Shown: positions 33,598-43,306, numbered from the stretch's first letter. The stretch: DNA of 57,582 nt from HGM04593 sp964458275 (GCA_964458275.1 CAYWIE010000008.1:1-57582), one strand, 5' to 3'. Numbers and translations are program-made. Notes: a model not told the origin generated them from the sequence alone.

Positions 33598-34334
33598 TAC
33601 CGTGCCTTGACGTCAAAGACGGACGCACAGTTAAAGGAGTGAATTTTGTAGGACTCAAGGATGTAGGCGATGCAGTGGAACTTGGTTGCCGCTATGCTCT
33701 CGAAGGCGCAGACGAACTTGTCTACCTCGACATAAGTGCCACATGCGAAGGCCGCAAGACATTTACATCATTGGTCGAGCGCATTGCCCAGAACATCAAT
33801 ATCCCCTTTACTGTTGGTGGCGGTATCTCCACAATGGACGATGCTGCACGTCTGCTCGATGCAGGTGCCGATAAAATATCAATAAACAGTGCTGCTGTAG
33901 CCAATCCCGATATCATCAATCAGATTGCAGCGAAGTATGGCAGCCAGTTCCTTGTGCTTGCCATCGACGCAAAACAGGTAGACGGCATTTGGCGCATAAC
34001 AACACACGGCGGAAACAAGCTGACCGACAAGGAACTTATCTCTTGGGCATACGAAGGACAAGAGCGTGGTGCAGGTGAGATACTCTTCACCTCAATGGAC
34101 CACGACGGAACAAAGAACGGTTATCCGTGTGAAACATATGCAGCGCTCTCCGACAAGCTTTCTATCCCCATCATCGCATCGGGTGGAGCAGGTTCGGTAG
34201 ACGATATTGTGAAGGTTCTTACTGAGGGTAAGGCAGATGCAGCTCTTGCTGCCAGCATCTTCCACTATGGCGAGGTTTCAATCGGCGAACTTAAACAAGA
34301 ATTGATGAAACGAGATATAAAAGTAAGATTATGA
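33579..34334 (+). CDS. hisF: Imidazole glycerol phosphate synthase, cyclase subunit
   Basis: 251 residues, barrel partner of HisH. Catalytic Asp in IPCLDVKDGRTVKG near 11 and in AIDAKQVDG near 130; TVGGGISTMDDA and IASGGAGSVDD bind phosphate. Makes IGP and AICAR from PRFAR and ammonia. Starts inside hisA and overlaps hisIE by 4 bp. Confidence 0.98.
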   Translation: MVAKRIIPCLDVKDGRTVKGVNFVGLKDVGDAVELGCRYALEGADELVYLDISATCEGRKTFTSLVERIAQNINIPFTVGGGISTMDDAARLLDAGADKISINSAAVANPDIINQIAAKYGSQFLVLAIDAKQVDGIWRITTHGGNKLTDKELISWAYEGQERGAGEILFTSMDHDGTKNGYPCETYAALSDKLSIPIIASGGAGSVDDIVKVLTEGKADAALAASIFHYGEVSIGELKQELMKRDIKVRL

Positions 34335-34930
34335 AATTCGAAGAATTTGATTTGTCAAAAAATGCCGACGGTCTTCTGCCAGTAGTGGTGCAGGACGCAA
34401 CAACACTCAAAGTGTTGATGGTGGCATATATGAATCGTGAAGCATACGAAAAGACTGTTGAGACAGGCAAAGCTACTTTCTACAGCCGTTCGCGCGGCTC
34501 ATTGTGGACAAAGGGCGAGACAAGCGGCAACTTCATCGAAGTGGTGAATATGTACCCCGACTGCGACAACGACACATTGCTTCTGATGGGTAGACCTTAC
34601 GGTCCTGCCTGCCATCGGAATACAACCAGCTGTTTCGATACTCCCGAACACGAGGGCTTCATCCGTAAATTGCAGAAGGTGGTAGAGAACCGCCACAAGG
34701 AGATGCCCGAAGGTTCATACACCACACTTCTCTTCAACAAAGGTGTGAAGAAAATGGCACAAAAGGTGGGCGAAGAGGCTGTTGAGACAGTTATTGAGGC
34801 TATCGACGGCAACAAGGAGCGTTACATCTATGAGGTGTGCGACCTTCTCTATCACACATTTGTGCTCAACGAGCACTTCGGGGTGTCGTTGGAAGACCTC
34901 GAAAAGGAGCTGCTCGACAGACATAGTTAA
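34331..34930 (+). CDS. hisIE: Phosphoribosyl-AMP cyclohydrolase / phosphoribosyl-ATP diphosphatase
   Basis: 199 residues, two domains. HisI (about 1-115): YSRSRGSLWTKGETSGN, YPDCDNDTLLLM and ACHRNTTSCF carry the zinc-binding Cys and Asp residues. HisE (about 118-199): KKMAQKVGEEAVETVIEA, helical, MazG-like. They catalyse the second and third steps of the pathway. Completes the operon; the small lipoprotein gene follows after 12 bp. Confidence 0.97.
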   Translation: MKFEEFDLSKNADGLLPVVVQDATTLKVLMVAYMNREAYEKTVETGKATFYSRSRGSLWTKGETSGNFIEVVNMYPDCDNDTLLLMGRPYGPACHRNTTSCFDTPEHEGFIRKLQKVVENRHKEMPEGSYTTLLFNKGVKKMAQKVGEEAVETVIEAIDGNKERYIYEVCDLLYHTFVLNEHFGVSLEDLEKELLDRHS

Positions 34931-34942
34931 TATCCGATTGCC

Positions 34943-35305
34943 ATGAAAAAGATTCTGTCCTTTTTAATTGTGATGGCTGCAATCTTCTGTGCGTCATCAT
35001 GCAACGACAGCAAAGTCAATCCCTTGTGGGGCATGTGGACATTGCAGACTGATGAATCCGGCGCAAAAACCGAATTGATGTTTACAGATGATTTCACCGG
35101 CTTTGTGATTATTGACGAGGATGTAAAGTACGAAACATCGTGGCAGCAGGACACTCTTCTGCGTGTAAGCTATTTCGACATGTCAACAGACAAAAAGGGT
35201 CTGGGAATACGCAAGGTATATTCAGTTGACATTGATGGAAATGAACTTACAATGAAAGATGTTGAATCCGGAGAGGTTTCTAAATATAAGAGATTTGTAG
35301 AATAA
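34943..35305 (+). CDS. Small lipocalin-like lipoprotein
   Basis: A 120-residue protein with a signal peptide and lipobox ASSC (Cys20 by eye). The mature part has alternating beta segments with GMWTLQTDES, FTDDFTGFVIID and YSVDIDGNELTMKD, like the small lipocalin-type domains common in Bacteroidetes, but no family can be fixed. Only 12 bp separate it from hisIE and the next terminator is after it, so it rides in the his operon. A link to histidine metabolism is not evident. Confidence 0.7.
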   Translation: MKKILSFLIVMAAIFCASSCNDSKVNPLWGMWTLQTDESGAKTELMFTDDFTGFVIIDEDVKYETSWQQDTLLRVSYFDMSTDKKGLGIRKVYSVDIDGNELTMKDVESGEVSKYKRFVE

Positions 35306-35352
35306 TCTCCCTCTTATATAAAATGCATTTATAAGAAAGGTGTTCTTAATCT

Positions 35353-35395
35353 AAAAGCTCGCTGCTTTGCAAAAGCAAAGCAGCGAGCTTTTTCT
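35353..35395. terminator. Bidirectional intrinsic terminator after the his operon
   Basis: Perfect 18-bp stem (35353-35370 with 35375-35392) around an AAAA loop, flanked by an A-run on one side and a T-run on the other. Confidence 0.9.
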
Positions 35396-35466
35396 TCGTA
35401 GCTGTCCCTGTAAGATTCATACAACTCTTATAGTATACAGATAATCAACAGAGATAAAGAAAAGTA

Positions 35467-35497
35467 AGCAGGAGGAAACACATGTTTTCCTCCTGCT
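35467..35497 (-). terminator. Terminator of the leftward exported-protein gene
   Basis: AGCAGGAGGAAA (35467-35478) with TTTCCTCCTGCT (35486-35497), 12-bp perfect stem and 7-nt loop; T-rich sequence follows in the leftward direction. Confidence 0.8.
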
Positions 35498-35520
35498 CCA
35501 TTGATTGTAATAGCTCCTTG

Positions 35521-37983
35521 TTATTTCAGAGCTACTTTACCGGTGTATGTCTTGCCTTCGGAATCTTCGATTCTTACAGTATAGATGCCGGGAGTCATGC
35601 TGAACGAGTGTACGCTGATTACGTCGTTTATCTTGACATCCTCTACGGTGCAAGTTGTAACAAGGCTTCCCGATGTTGAATAGATTGCAACTTTTGCGCT
35701 GCTCATGTCGTGGGGAGCGTCTATGCAGATGCTTGCGCCTTTGGTGTAGAAGCGTACCTTGTCGTTTGCTTCTATTTCATCTATAGATGTAGGCACTTCA
35801 AGTTTCAGCGTCGAGAACTCGTTGATTCGTGCAAAGTTTACATTGGTGTGTACTTTGTTTATGGTCAGTCTGAGGTAACGGGCTGTGGCTGTGGAGTCCA
35901 TATCAAGGATATATTCGCCAGTGCTTTTGCCGGTCATGGGTTTGGGGCAATCGTCATTTTCGTAGATAGTAACCCAATTTTCATTGTCAAGACTGCCTTC
36001 TATGGTAATCTCTTTCTGGAAGCGTGCTTCTCCACCGCTCATTGCAAAGTGGAATGCATTGATGTCGATTTCCTGCTTCATGTCGATAACGAAAGAGTGG
36101 GGCACTTTGGCTGTTGAACTCTTCCATTCGGAATGCCAGTATGTGTTCTTGTCGCCGTCGATGATTTGTGCTGCACGGCCGTTGGTGCCTTCTCCTGTGG
36201 GCTCTTCGCTGCTGAATGAGAGAAGTTCCCAGTTTGTCTTGTCGTGCATAGAGTTCTGTATGGCCTTGATTGAGTCGAGACGGCGTCTCTCGTTCTCAAA
36301 TGCGAGTTCCTCGCGTGCAAGGAGCAAATCAATGTCGATTGTGTCGACAGGTGTGTGGGTCGAACGTAAAGGAACGATACAGTTGCCAATGTGCGCCTTG
36401 TTTGCAAAACCGCCGGTTGTCATGAGCCATGCGAACTTGTCTTCGGGGTCAACATCCTGCCATATATCGTTGCGGGCACCCATGTGTGTTCCGCCGTTGT
36501 TGTGTCCGAATGTGGCTTTGTTCATGTGGTACCATTTCTTGGTGCCGCTTCTTGCTTTGGCATATCCGTTTCTGAAGTAGCCGATACGTTTTTCCTGACC
36601 GTTGTAGTTGACGAAGCATTCTACGAATGAATACCATGAGTCAATGAATGAATTTCTGTTTGCTACACGCAGAGTAGAGATGTACTGCCATCCCTTCTCG
36701 TCTTGAGCGTTCCACCAAGCCGATACCAGCATGTTGCGCTGCTGTTTGGTTACGGTCTGTCCGTTCTCTATTGTCTCATAAGTAGCAAGCTCGTTGCGGC
36801 AGTGTGTGATGAACTGTACATATTTGTTGAAATCCCAGAATGCACCGTTGTTGCGGAATGACTGTATACCGGTACCTTCTGCACCGAAGCGCTGTGCAAT
36901 TACGCCGTCGCCGGTGTCAACTGCGGTAGAGCGGAGGTGGTCGGGAAGATTGGGGTCTATATCGGTATCACCTGAGTCCCATTGCGAGAAGAGCACTGTG
37001 CGGTGTTTGCCGCCTTCTCCTACCTGAATACCCATGTATCCGGCAAGTACACCGAGAGACATTACGTAGGTTGCGTTTACAATGCTGTCGCCGCCGGGGA
37101 TTTTAACCTCTTCGTATGCCCAATCGTATGCGTCGCCTGAGGGAAGTTTGGGGTTGGTGCTTGTCCATCCGAAAATATGGATAGAGGGCGACATCATGAT
37201 GGTGGGAGAGAATGGCTCTACATTCTTTTCGAGATTGAATACCCACTTGTTGATGCTGATGATGTTGGTGTTGCCGCGTATACACTCAAGGTCGTATTTG
37301 TTGTATCCGGGTTTTCCGAAGTTGCATGTGATTACGGGAATCTCCTGAGGCTCGCCTGTACCGTTGAAGCTGATTACGTTCTCTGCTATGAGCGAGTCGG
37401 GAGTATCGGTGTCGTAGATGCGCATGCGGAATTGTCCCATGCAGTTTTTGCGGAACGTAACGTTCATCTTAAGGTCGGCAACACCTTCGGGGGTGCTTAT
37501 GAAATAGGCGGCATGAGCGTTTGCGTTGGACCAGTTTGTGAGTTTCTCGGTAACGCCGAGCTTATTGTTGTTGCCCTCTATTGTCTTTTGGAAAGGAATA
37601 GAGATGCCGCTGCCCGCCTTGCCGTCAACCTCCACAAAACCCTGACCGGCTGTTACGCTGTAGTTCTTGAGTGCATAGTCGAATGCGGGGAGCACTACCT
37701 TCACAGTGTCGGCATATTGGGATTTGTTGGCTTCGTTGGTCCATCTGACGCGATAGTAATTTTCGCCGAAAATGCGGACCTTTAAGGTCCTTTCAGTTGC
37801 GCCAGGAATGGTGTAGAATGTCTTTCCGTCTGTAGATAGAGACCAGGCATACTTGATACCTTCATTGGTAGAAGTAAGGGTTACAGAGTCGCCTATGGCT
37901 ACTGTAACCTCTTTCTGAGCATGCAATGAGGTAAAAGAGAATGCCATCATTGCAGCAAAGAAAAGCTTGAAATAGTTCTTCAT
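35521..37983 (-). CDS. Exported DUF3472/discoidin protein with C-terminal sorting region
   Basis: 820 residues. Signal peptide 1-22 (ends S-L-H-A-Q), an Ig-like segment to about 95, a DUF5077-like part (about 105-235), then a DUF3472-like region (about 250-550: MMSPSIHIFGWTS, GYMGIQVGEGGKHRTVLFSQ, AQRFGAEGTG). A discoidin (F5/8C) domain follows at about 590-735 (IDGDKNTYWHSEW, ARYLRLTINKV), and the last 80 residues (VAIYSTSGSLV, MTPGIYTVRIED) look like a type IX secretion sorting domain. Such proteins bind or process surface or host glycans; no catalytic site is obvious. Divergent from the cytochrome operon. Confidence 0.8.
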   Translation of the reverse strand: MKNYFKLFFAAMMAFSFTSLHAQKEVTVAIGDSVTLTSTNEGIKYAWSLSTDGKTFYTIPGATERTLKVRIFGENYYRVRWTNEANKSQYADTVKVVLPAFDYALKNYSVTAGQGFVEVDGKAGSGISIPFQKTIEGNNNKLGVTEKLTNWSNANAHAAYFISTPEGVADLKMNVTFRKNCMGQFRMRIYDTDTPDSLIAENVISFNGTGEPQEIPVITCNFGKPGYNKYDLECIRGNTNIISINKWVFNLEKNVEPFSPTIMMSPSIHIFGWTSTNPKLPSGDAYDWAYEEVKIPGGDSIVNATYVMSLGVLAGYMGIQVGEGGKHRTVLFSQWDSGDTDIDPNLPDHLRSTAVDTGDGVIAQRFGAEGTGIQSFRNNGAFWDFNKYVQFITHCRNELATYETIENGQTVTKQQRNMLVSAWWNAQDEKGWQYISTLRVANRNSFIDSWYSFVECFVNYNGQEKRIGYFRNGYAKARSGTKKWYHMNKATFGHNNGGTHMGARNDIWQDVDPEDKFAWLMTTGGFANKAHIGNCIVPLRSTHTPVDTIDIDLLLAREELAFENERRRLDSIKAIQNSMHDKTNWELLSFSSEEPTGEGTNGRAAQIIDGDKNTYWHSEWKSSTAKVPHSFVIDMKQEIDINAFHFAMSGGEARFQKEITIEGSLDNENWVTIYENDDCPKPMTGKSTGEYILDMDSTATARYLRLTINKVHTNVNFARINEFSTLKLEVPTSIDEIEANDKVRFYTKGASICIDAPHDMSSAKVAIYSTSGSLVTTCTVEDVKINDVISVHSFSMTPGIYTVRIEDSEGKTYTGKVALK

Positions 37984-38042
37984 ATGAATGATATTTAATA
38001 ATGTTTAATTGTCATAATTAAGTACAAATTCTATTATTTCGA

Positions 38043-38050
38043 CAAATATA
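38043..38050 (-). promoter_or_regulatory. -7 box of the DUF3472 protein gene
   Basis: TATATTTG on the minus strand, 60 bp before the ATG at 37983. Confidence 0.5.
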
Positions 38051-38176
38051 ACACTTTTTCGAAATACACTTTGCCTTTTTAACATTAAAATATAGGAACG
38101 AGTGTCTGAAACATAAAAATAACGGGAAATGGCGGAAAAAAAATCATGCTCGTTCTTTATTTTAAAATATAATCAT

Positions 38177-38184
38177 TACCTTTG
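38177..38184 (+). promoter_or_regulatory. -7 box of the cytochrome/oxidoreductase operon
   Basis: TACCTTTG, 54 bp before the ATG at 38238; a TTTA at 38156-38159 is the best upstream box. Confidence 0.6.
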
Positions 38185-38237
38185 CTTGTTCCTATAATTA
38201 TGGCAACTGCAAATACGAATCTAACAAACAAGGCACT

Positions 38238-39764
38238 ATGTCAAAAAAAAGTAACAAAAAGAAACTTATTTTCTTGGCAGTATCAGGGGGAATAGTATTG
38301 GTCTTCTCTCTAATTCTGGCATTCAATTCCATTTGGGACAAAAGTTCTGTAAACGACTCGTGTATGTCGTGCCACTATCACACGGACTCCGACATGAGTT
38401 GGAAACAGTCTATGCACCACAATTCAAAGAGTGGAGCAATCACTGATTGTGCTGCATGTCACCTGCCGCCTAAAGGAACATTCGAATATACAAAAGCCAA
38501 AATAACAACAGGTGCCAAAGACATATGGTCCTATCTTACCAAAAACAAGGAAGAGATAGATTGGGATAGCAAAGGCGAGCTCGAATATGCTCAAAAAATC
38601 GTATATAACGAGTCGTGCAAGGCGTGCCATGTCAATATATATCCTGAGGGTATCAGCGATGACGGTGTAACTGCCCACCTCTATTACGACGACAACGAGG
38701 AAAAGTTGGGTCTTCAGTGCATCAGCTGTCACCTCGATGCCGGCCACTACAACCCCAATTACAAGCATGCGGCAATGACAGAAGCCCCGCAGAGCAGTGG
38801 CGAAAAGTATCCCTCGGCAACAGAGATAACATCATTCGCCAACTTTGTGGAGACAGTTCCCGGAACATCTGCTGCCATAAGCATGATTGCAATTCCCGGA
38901 GGTACATTCACAATAGGTTCACCCGAATCGGAGCCTTTCCACAAAAGCGACGAGGCTCCCCAACGCAAAATAGAAGTTTCTTCATTCTTCATGGGTGAAA
39001 TGGAAGTAACATGGGACCAGTATTGGGCATTCTATGGCGAGACAATGTCTGAAGGACGCACACCTCCCGCTACAGTATATGCCAACAACTCACGTCCCGA
39101 TGTAGATGCTGTCAGCGGTCCCACAGCTCCCTTCGGTTCTCCCGACCAGGGTTGGGGTATGGGCGAGCGTCCTGCAATCACCATGACACATTATGCTGCC
39201 GAAACATTCTGCCAGTGGCTCTCTCTGAAGACCGGCAAGAAATACCGTTTGCCGACAGAGGCGGAATGGGAATATGCAGTACGCGGAGGAACAACAACTC
39301 CCTACTTCTTCGAGGGTGATCCCGGCGATTACACTAACGAGGGATTCTGGAACGAAATGTTCGGTGCCGACACCGCAAGAATAAACAGTTATGTAATTTA
39401 TGTAAACAACAGCAAGAACCGTTCTCAGGAACCGGGCAAAGTGCTTGCCAACCCGTTCGGTCTGAAGAACATGCTGGGTAACGTAATGGAATACTGCTCG
39501 GACAAATATGCCGAGGATGCTTACAGCATGCTGAACGATGGCGACAAAGACCCGAAGGGACCTGACAGCGGCACAGAGTATGTTGTCCGAGGTGGATTGT
39601 ATTCGAGCGATGCAGCCGACTTGCGCAGTGCATCACGCGGACATACACAGCACGACGACTGGTTGCGTACCGACCCGCAGAACCCGAAGAGCATCTGGTG
39701 GTACTCTGATATTCGCGGTATAGGTTTCCGTGTAGTATGCGAGGTACCTGAGAATATAAAATAG
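38238..39764 (+). CDS. Tetraheme NapC/NirT-like cytochrome fused to a SUMF1 domain
   Basis: 508 residues. One membrane anchor (about 9-29), then four heme c sites CMSCH (42-46), CAACH (71-75), CKACH (127-131) and CISCH (161-165), as in NapC/NirT quinol dehydrogenases. Residues about 215-505 are a SUMF1/FGE-like domain (IAIPGGTFTIGSPESEPF, EMEVTWDQYWAFYG, YRLPTEAEWEYAVRGGT, GIGFRVVCE). The Cys pair of formylglycine-generating enzymes is absent (VVRGGLYSSDAADLRSASR), so sulfatase maturation is unlikely. Electrons from quinol could thus reach a partner beyond the inner membrane. First gene of the operon; cytochrome maturation genes follow. Confidence 0.88.
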   Translation: MSKKSNKKKLIFLAVSGGIVLVFSLILAFNSIWDKSSVNDSCMSCHYHTDSDMSWKQSMHHNSKSGAITDCAACHLPPKGTFEYTKAKITTGAKDIWSYLTKNKEEIDWDSKGELEYAQKIVYNESCKACHVNIYPEGISDDGVTAHLYYDDNEEKLGLQCISCHLDAGHYNPNYKHAAMTEAPQSSGEKYPSATEITSFANFVETVPGTSAAISMIAIPGGTFTIGSPESEPFHKSDEAPQRKIEVSSFFMGEMEVTWDQYWAFYGETMSEGRTPPATVYANNSRPDVDAVSGPTAPFGSPDQGWGMGERPAITMTHYAAETFCQWLSLKTGKKYRLPTEAEWEYAVRGGTTTPYFFEGDPGDYTNEGFWNEMFGADTARINSYVIYVNNSKNRSQEPGKVLANPFGLKNMLGNVMEYCSDKYAEDAYSMLNDGDKDPKGPDSGTEYVVRGGLYSSDAADLRSASRGHTQHDDWLRTDPQNPKSIWWYSDIRGIGFRVVCEVPENIK

Positions 39765-39804
39765 TGCATAAAGACAATAAAACAACAAACATATCAATTA
39801 TACT

Positions 39805-41166
39805 ATGGATAATGAAAAGATGGACAGAAGAGGCTTTTTGAAGGCATCTTCAGTGCTTGGCGTTGGAAGTATTATAGGAGCGTCAGCAGTACTTGCAGCT
39901 TGTAGTGAAGAAAACAAATTGACTCCCTTGAAGCAGCCCGGAGAATTCTATGTTCCCGAACTGCCCGACAAAGCCATTGACGGCAAGGAACTGAAAGTGG
40001 GTATAGTAGGCTGTGGCGGTCGCGGATGCGGATGCGTGCAGCAGTTGATGGAGGCATCAAACGGCATCAAGATACATGCCATCGGCGATGTTTTCCCCGA
40101 TCGTATGCAGAACTTGCGCAATATGGCAAAGGCACAGTACAACATCGATATTCCTGATGAGAACTGTTTCTTGGGATTCGATGCTTATAAAAAGGTAATC
40201 GACTCAGGTGTGGATTGTGTTGTGTTGACAACACCCCCCGTATTCCGTCCTTTGCATTTCCAGTATGCAGTTCAGAAGGGCAAACACTCATTCATGGAGA
40301 AACCCATTGCAGTAGACCCCAAAGGCTATCGCATCATAATGGCTGCAGCTAAGCAGGCTAAGGCAAAGAACCTCAGCGTTGTAACAGGTATCCAGCGTCG
40401 TCACCAGCGTTCATACATCGAGGCCAACAAGATGATTCAGGCCGGATACATTGGCGAAATCACAGGCGGAAACGTATATTGGAACCAGAATATGCTTTGG
40501 TACAAAAACCGCGCTGAGGGATGGAGCGACATGGAATGGATGATCCGCGATTGGGTGAACTGGAAGTGGCTTTCAGGCGACCACATCGTGGAGCAGCACG
40601 TACACAATATCGACGTGTTCCTTTGGATGTCGGGCTACAAAGTAGCAAAAGCAACAGGATTCGGTAGCCGTCAACGTCGTATCACAGGTGACCAGTATGA
40701 CAACTTCAGCATCGACTTCGAAATGGAGAACGGTGTTCACTTTCACAGTATGTGTCGTCAGATTGACGGTTGCAGCAATAAAATAGGCGAATTCATCCAG
40801 GGTACAAAAGGTACATGGTACAGTGGTACCAACGAGATTAAAGACCTCAAGGGCAACGTTATCTGGAAATACGACCAGGCAGCAGCTGAGGCTGAGTTCA
40901 AGCAGCACAACCCCTATGTTCTCGAGCACGTCAATTGGATTAACAACATCCGCAAGGGTACAGCCTACGAGGATGCAACAGATTGTGCAGTTGCATGCTT
41001 GGCAGCAGTTATGGGTCGTGAGTCGGCTTACAAAGGCAAGACAGTTACTTGGGACGAGGCTTCGAAATCTGAGCTCGACTATTTGCCCGAAAAACTTGAG
41101 GTTGGTCCTATGGACATGAGCGCACCGCTCTTCCAGTTGGAAAAGCCGGGTCAGGAACAGAAGTAA
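39805..41166 (+). CDS. Tat-exported Gfo/Idh/MocA oxidoreductase (lipoprotein)
   Basis: 453 residues. Tat motif D-R-R-G-F-L-K (7-13) and a lipobox L-A-A-C (Cys33), so probably a membrane-anchored Tat lipoprotein. The nucleotide fold starts with VGIVGCGGRGCGCVQQL near 68, and the family's catalytic Lys segment is MEKPIAVDPKGY near 160. NAD(P)-dependent sugar or inositol oxidation is usual; exported members keep the cofactor bound during Tat transport. Probably the C3-oxidising enzyme of a 3-keto-glycoside pathway, by context. 40 bp after the cytochrome gene. Confidence 0.9.
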   Translation: MDNEKMDRRGFLKASSVLGVGSIIGASAVLAACSEENKLTPLKQPGEFYVPELPDKAIDGKELKVGIVGCGGRGCGCVQQLMEASNGIKIHAIGDVFPDRMQNLRNMAKAQYNIDIPDENCFLGFDAYKKVIDSGVDCVVLTTPPVFRPLHFQYAVQKGKHSFMEKPIAVDPKGYRIIMAAAKQAKAKNLSVVTGIQRRHQRSYIEANKMIQAGYIGEITGGNVYWNQNMLWYKNRAEGWSDMEWMIRDWVNWKWLSGDHIVEQHVHNIDVFLWMSGYKVAKATGFGSRQRRITGDQYDNFSIDFEMENGVHFHSMCRQIDGCSNKIGEFIQGTKGTWYSGTNEIKDLKGNVIWKYDQAAAEAEFKQHNPYVLEHVNWINNIRKGTAYEDATDCAVACLAAVMGRESAYKGKTVTWDEASKSELDYLPEKLEVGPMDMSAPLFQLEKPGQEQK

Positions 41167-41188
41167 TCACCGTCCATACATAACTGCT

Positions 41189-42103
41189 ATGAATAGAAGA
41201 CAATTTCTTACAAACTCAATATGCGGCGCTGCATCTGTAGCGGTAACAGCTTCGGGAGCGTCAATCCTTACCTCTTGTTCAGGTGCAGGAAAAGAAGAGA
41301 AAAAATCAACAGAACTCCGTATCTCGTTCCAGGAGGGTATTGCTCCCGGCGCCAATCTTGGCGAGAAACTCGACTACATGGAGAGCATGGGTATCGTAGG
41401 CTTTGAACCTTGGGGCGGAAAACTCGCAAGCAGAGTTGGCGAAATTCAGCAGGCACTCTCTGGCAGAAACATCAAGGTTTCAGCAATCTGTGCAGGTTTC
41501 AGAGGCTTCCTCCTTGCTGAGGACGAAAGCGTAAAGGCAGAGTTTGATTCAACCATGCGCGACATCATCGCTGCTGCGGGCGAACTTGGCTCTACAGGCG
41601 TAATCATGGTGCCTGCATTCAACCATCAGAACCCTTGCAAGCCCCACACTCTTGAAACACGCCAATATCTTTGCGAACAGCTTCACGAACTTGGTGAGTA
41701 TGCGTTGAAACATAACACAACAGTAATCCTTGAGCCCCTCAACCGTAGGGAAGCGCACTACTTGAGACAAGTTGCGGATGCAGCAGCCATTTGCCGCGAC
41801 TCAAAGAGCGCCGGAGTAAAATGTATGGGCGATTTCTGGCACATGCAGGAAGAGACATCCGATTATGCAGCACTTATGGCAGCCGGCAAGGTGTATCTGC
41901 AGCATGTCCATATAGCAAGCCGCGGCCGTCGCATAATGCCCGGCGAGGATGGCGAACTTGATAACTATGTTCAGGGATTCCGCGCGCTCAAAGATCTGGA
42001 TTACCCCTATTATGTAAGTTTCGAGTGCGGAACAAAGGGCGACAGAAACCAAACAGTGAAGGCTGCTGTCGAACTTATGCGTGCACAGTGGGAGCAGGCA
42101 TAA
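41189..42103 (+). CDS. Tat-exported sugar phosphate isomerase/epimerase-fold lipoprotein
   Basis: 304 residues. Tat motif N-R-R-Q-F-L-T (2-8) and lipobox L-T-S-C (Cys30). The rest is the xylose isomerase-like TIM barrel: VGFEPWGGK, VSAICAGFRGFLL, VILEPLNRRE, KCMGDFWHMQEE and YVSFECG carry the metal-binding Glu, Asp and His positions. In known 3-keto pathways such proteins act as lyases or epimerases on the oxidised sugar; here that is inference. 22 bp after the Gfo/Idh gene. Confidence 0.88.
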   Translation: MNRRQFLTNSICGAASVAVTASGASILTSCSGAGKEEKKSTELRISFQEGIAPGANLGEKLDYMESMGIVGFEPWGGKLASRVGEIQQALSGRNIKVSAICAGFRGFLLAEDESVKAEFDSTMRDIIAAAGELGSTGVIMVPAFNHQNPCKPHTLETRQYLCEQLHELGEYALKHNTTVILEPLNRREAHYLRQVADAAAICRDSKSAGVKCMGDFWHMQEETSDYAALMAAGKVYLQHVHIASRGRRIMPGEDGELDNYVQGFRALKDLDYPYYVSFECGTKGDRNQTVKAAVELMRAQWEQA

Positions 42104-42106
42104 CCG

Positions 42107-43306
42107 ATGATGCTTTCCCGACATACTAAACAAACGGTCAAACGCAGTGTCTGCCTTTTCTCGGCAGGCGCAGCGTTGCAGTTATCCGTAGGGGCAATCG
42201 AACCGTCGTTTCTTGCCCATCCGTGGGGATTGATTGCTGCGGCAAACTATATTTATCTGCTTATACTTCTGACGCTTAACCGCGAGAAATACAGATGGAC
42301 AGAGTGGCTGTGCAGCCGGGAATCATATATCTCCTCCATTGCATCAATGCTCATTCTAACACTCCTCTTCGGTCTTATCAGACAAGATGGCACCCCCGAC
42401 GGAGTTGCCGGCATTCTCGGATTCACACAGATGAAAAGTTCGTGGATATTCAATATCTTCCTCTTTCAGCTGATGACAATACTGGGCATGAGGTGTGTCG
42501 AAGAGGTCCGCAGGTTCAAAAAACAGCGCCTACCTATAACCGTAATGCACCTTTCGTTCTTCCTGGTATTGGCAGCCTCCATTTTTGGCAGTGGAGACAA
42601 GATGCGCGTAACGGTTACTGCGGTACAGGGGGAACCTACAAACAGGGCAATGACAAAGGACGGCAAAGTAGTGCCTCTGCCTTTTACCCTAAGGCTAAAG
42701 AAGTTCTCAATGGAGGAGTATCCGCCTCACATTCACATATATTCGGACGGCACCCTGACAAAAGAGTATATAACCGTAGATGCAAAGGAGAGTGTGGGCA
42801 AGATAGGAGACTGGCAGGTCGAGTGTACCGAATATCTCGAATCGGCAGGGAAAAAGCCCGACGGCGCTCACTATGTGCCTATGAATCATGTAGGTGCGAC
42901 GACAGCCATATACGTAAAGGCTACTGACGGGCAGCGCTCTGCTGAGGGATGGATAAGCTGCGGCAGCCACATATTCCCGGCAACAACGCTCGCTCTTCCC
43001 GACAGCACGATGCTGGTGATGCCCCAAAGAGAGGCAAAGAAATACCTTTCGCAGATGGAGGTTGACGACAATGGACGAAAGACCGGTGTTGATATATCTG
43101 TCAACCATCCCGCAACTGTCGGTGCGTGGAAAATCTATCAGTCGGCATACGACCGCACTCGCGGGAAGTGGAGTACGATAACAGTGCTCGAATGTGTAAA
43201 GGACGGCTGGTATGCAGTTGTCGAGATAGCCATGTGGGTAGCAATGGCAATAGGAGTGTTGATGTTCGTCATCGGAAACAGACAAGGAAAGGAGGGCAGA
43301 AAATGA
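42107..43306 (+). CDS. ResB-like cytochrome c maturation protein
   Basis: 399 residues, start ATG at 42107 (42110 possible). Membrane spans near 15-60, 75-90, 110-125 and 145-160, a large soluble domain from 165 to 365, and a last span near 370-392: the ResB/Ccs1 plan. The soluble part has FTLRLKKFSMEEYPP and a closing ISVNHPATVGAWKIYQSAYD, typical of ResB. System II cytochrome c maturation delivers heme to exported apocytochromes such as the tetraheme protein of this operon. Overlaps the CcsA gene by 4 bp. Confidence 0.85.
   Translation: MMLSRHTKQTVKRSVCLFSAGAALQLSVGAIEPSFLAHPWGLIAAANYIYLLILLTLNREKYRWTEWLCSRESYISSIASMLILTLLFGLIRQDGTPDGVAGILGFTQMKSSWIFNIFLFQLMTILGMRCVEEVRRFKKQRLPITVMHLSFFLVLAASIFGSGDKMRVTVTAVQGEPTNRAMTKDGKVVPLPFTLRLKKFSMEEYPPHIHIYSDGTLTKEYITVDAKESVGKIGDWQVECTEYLESAGKKPDGAHYVPMNHVGATTAIYVKATDGQRSAEGWISCGSHIFPATTLALPDSTMLVMPQREAKKYLSQMEVDDNGRKTGVDISVNHPATVGAWKIYQSAYDRTRGKWSTITVLECVKDGWYAVVEIAMWVAMAIGVLMFVIGNRQGKEGRK

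Noticed and set aside
43126..43302. Longer N-terminus for the CcsA-type protein
   Set aside because: It would overlap 180 bp of the ResB gene in another frame; the ATGA overlap at 43303 is a normal coupled start and begins at a membrane span.
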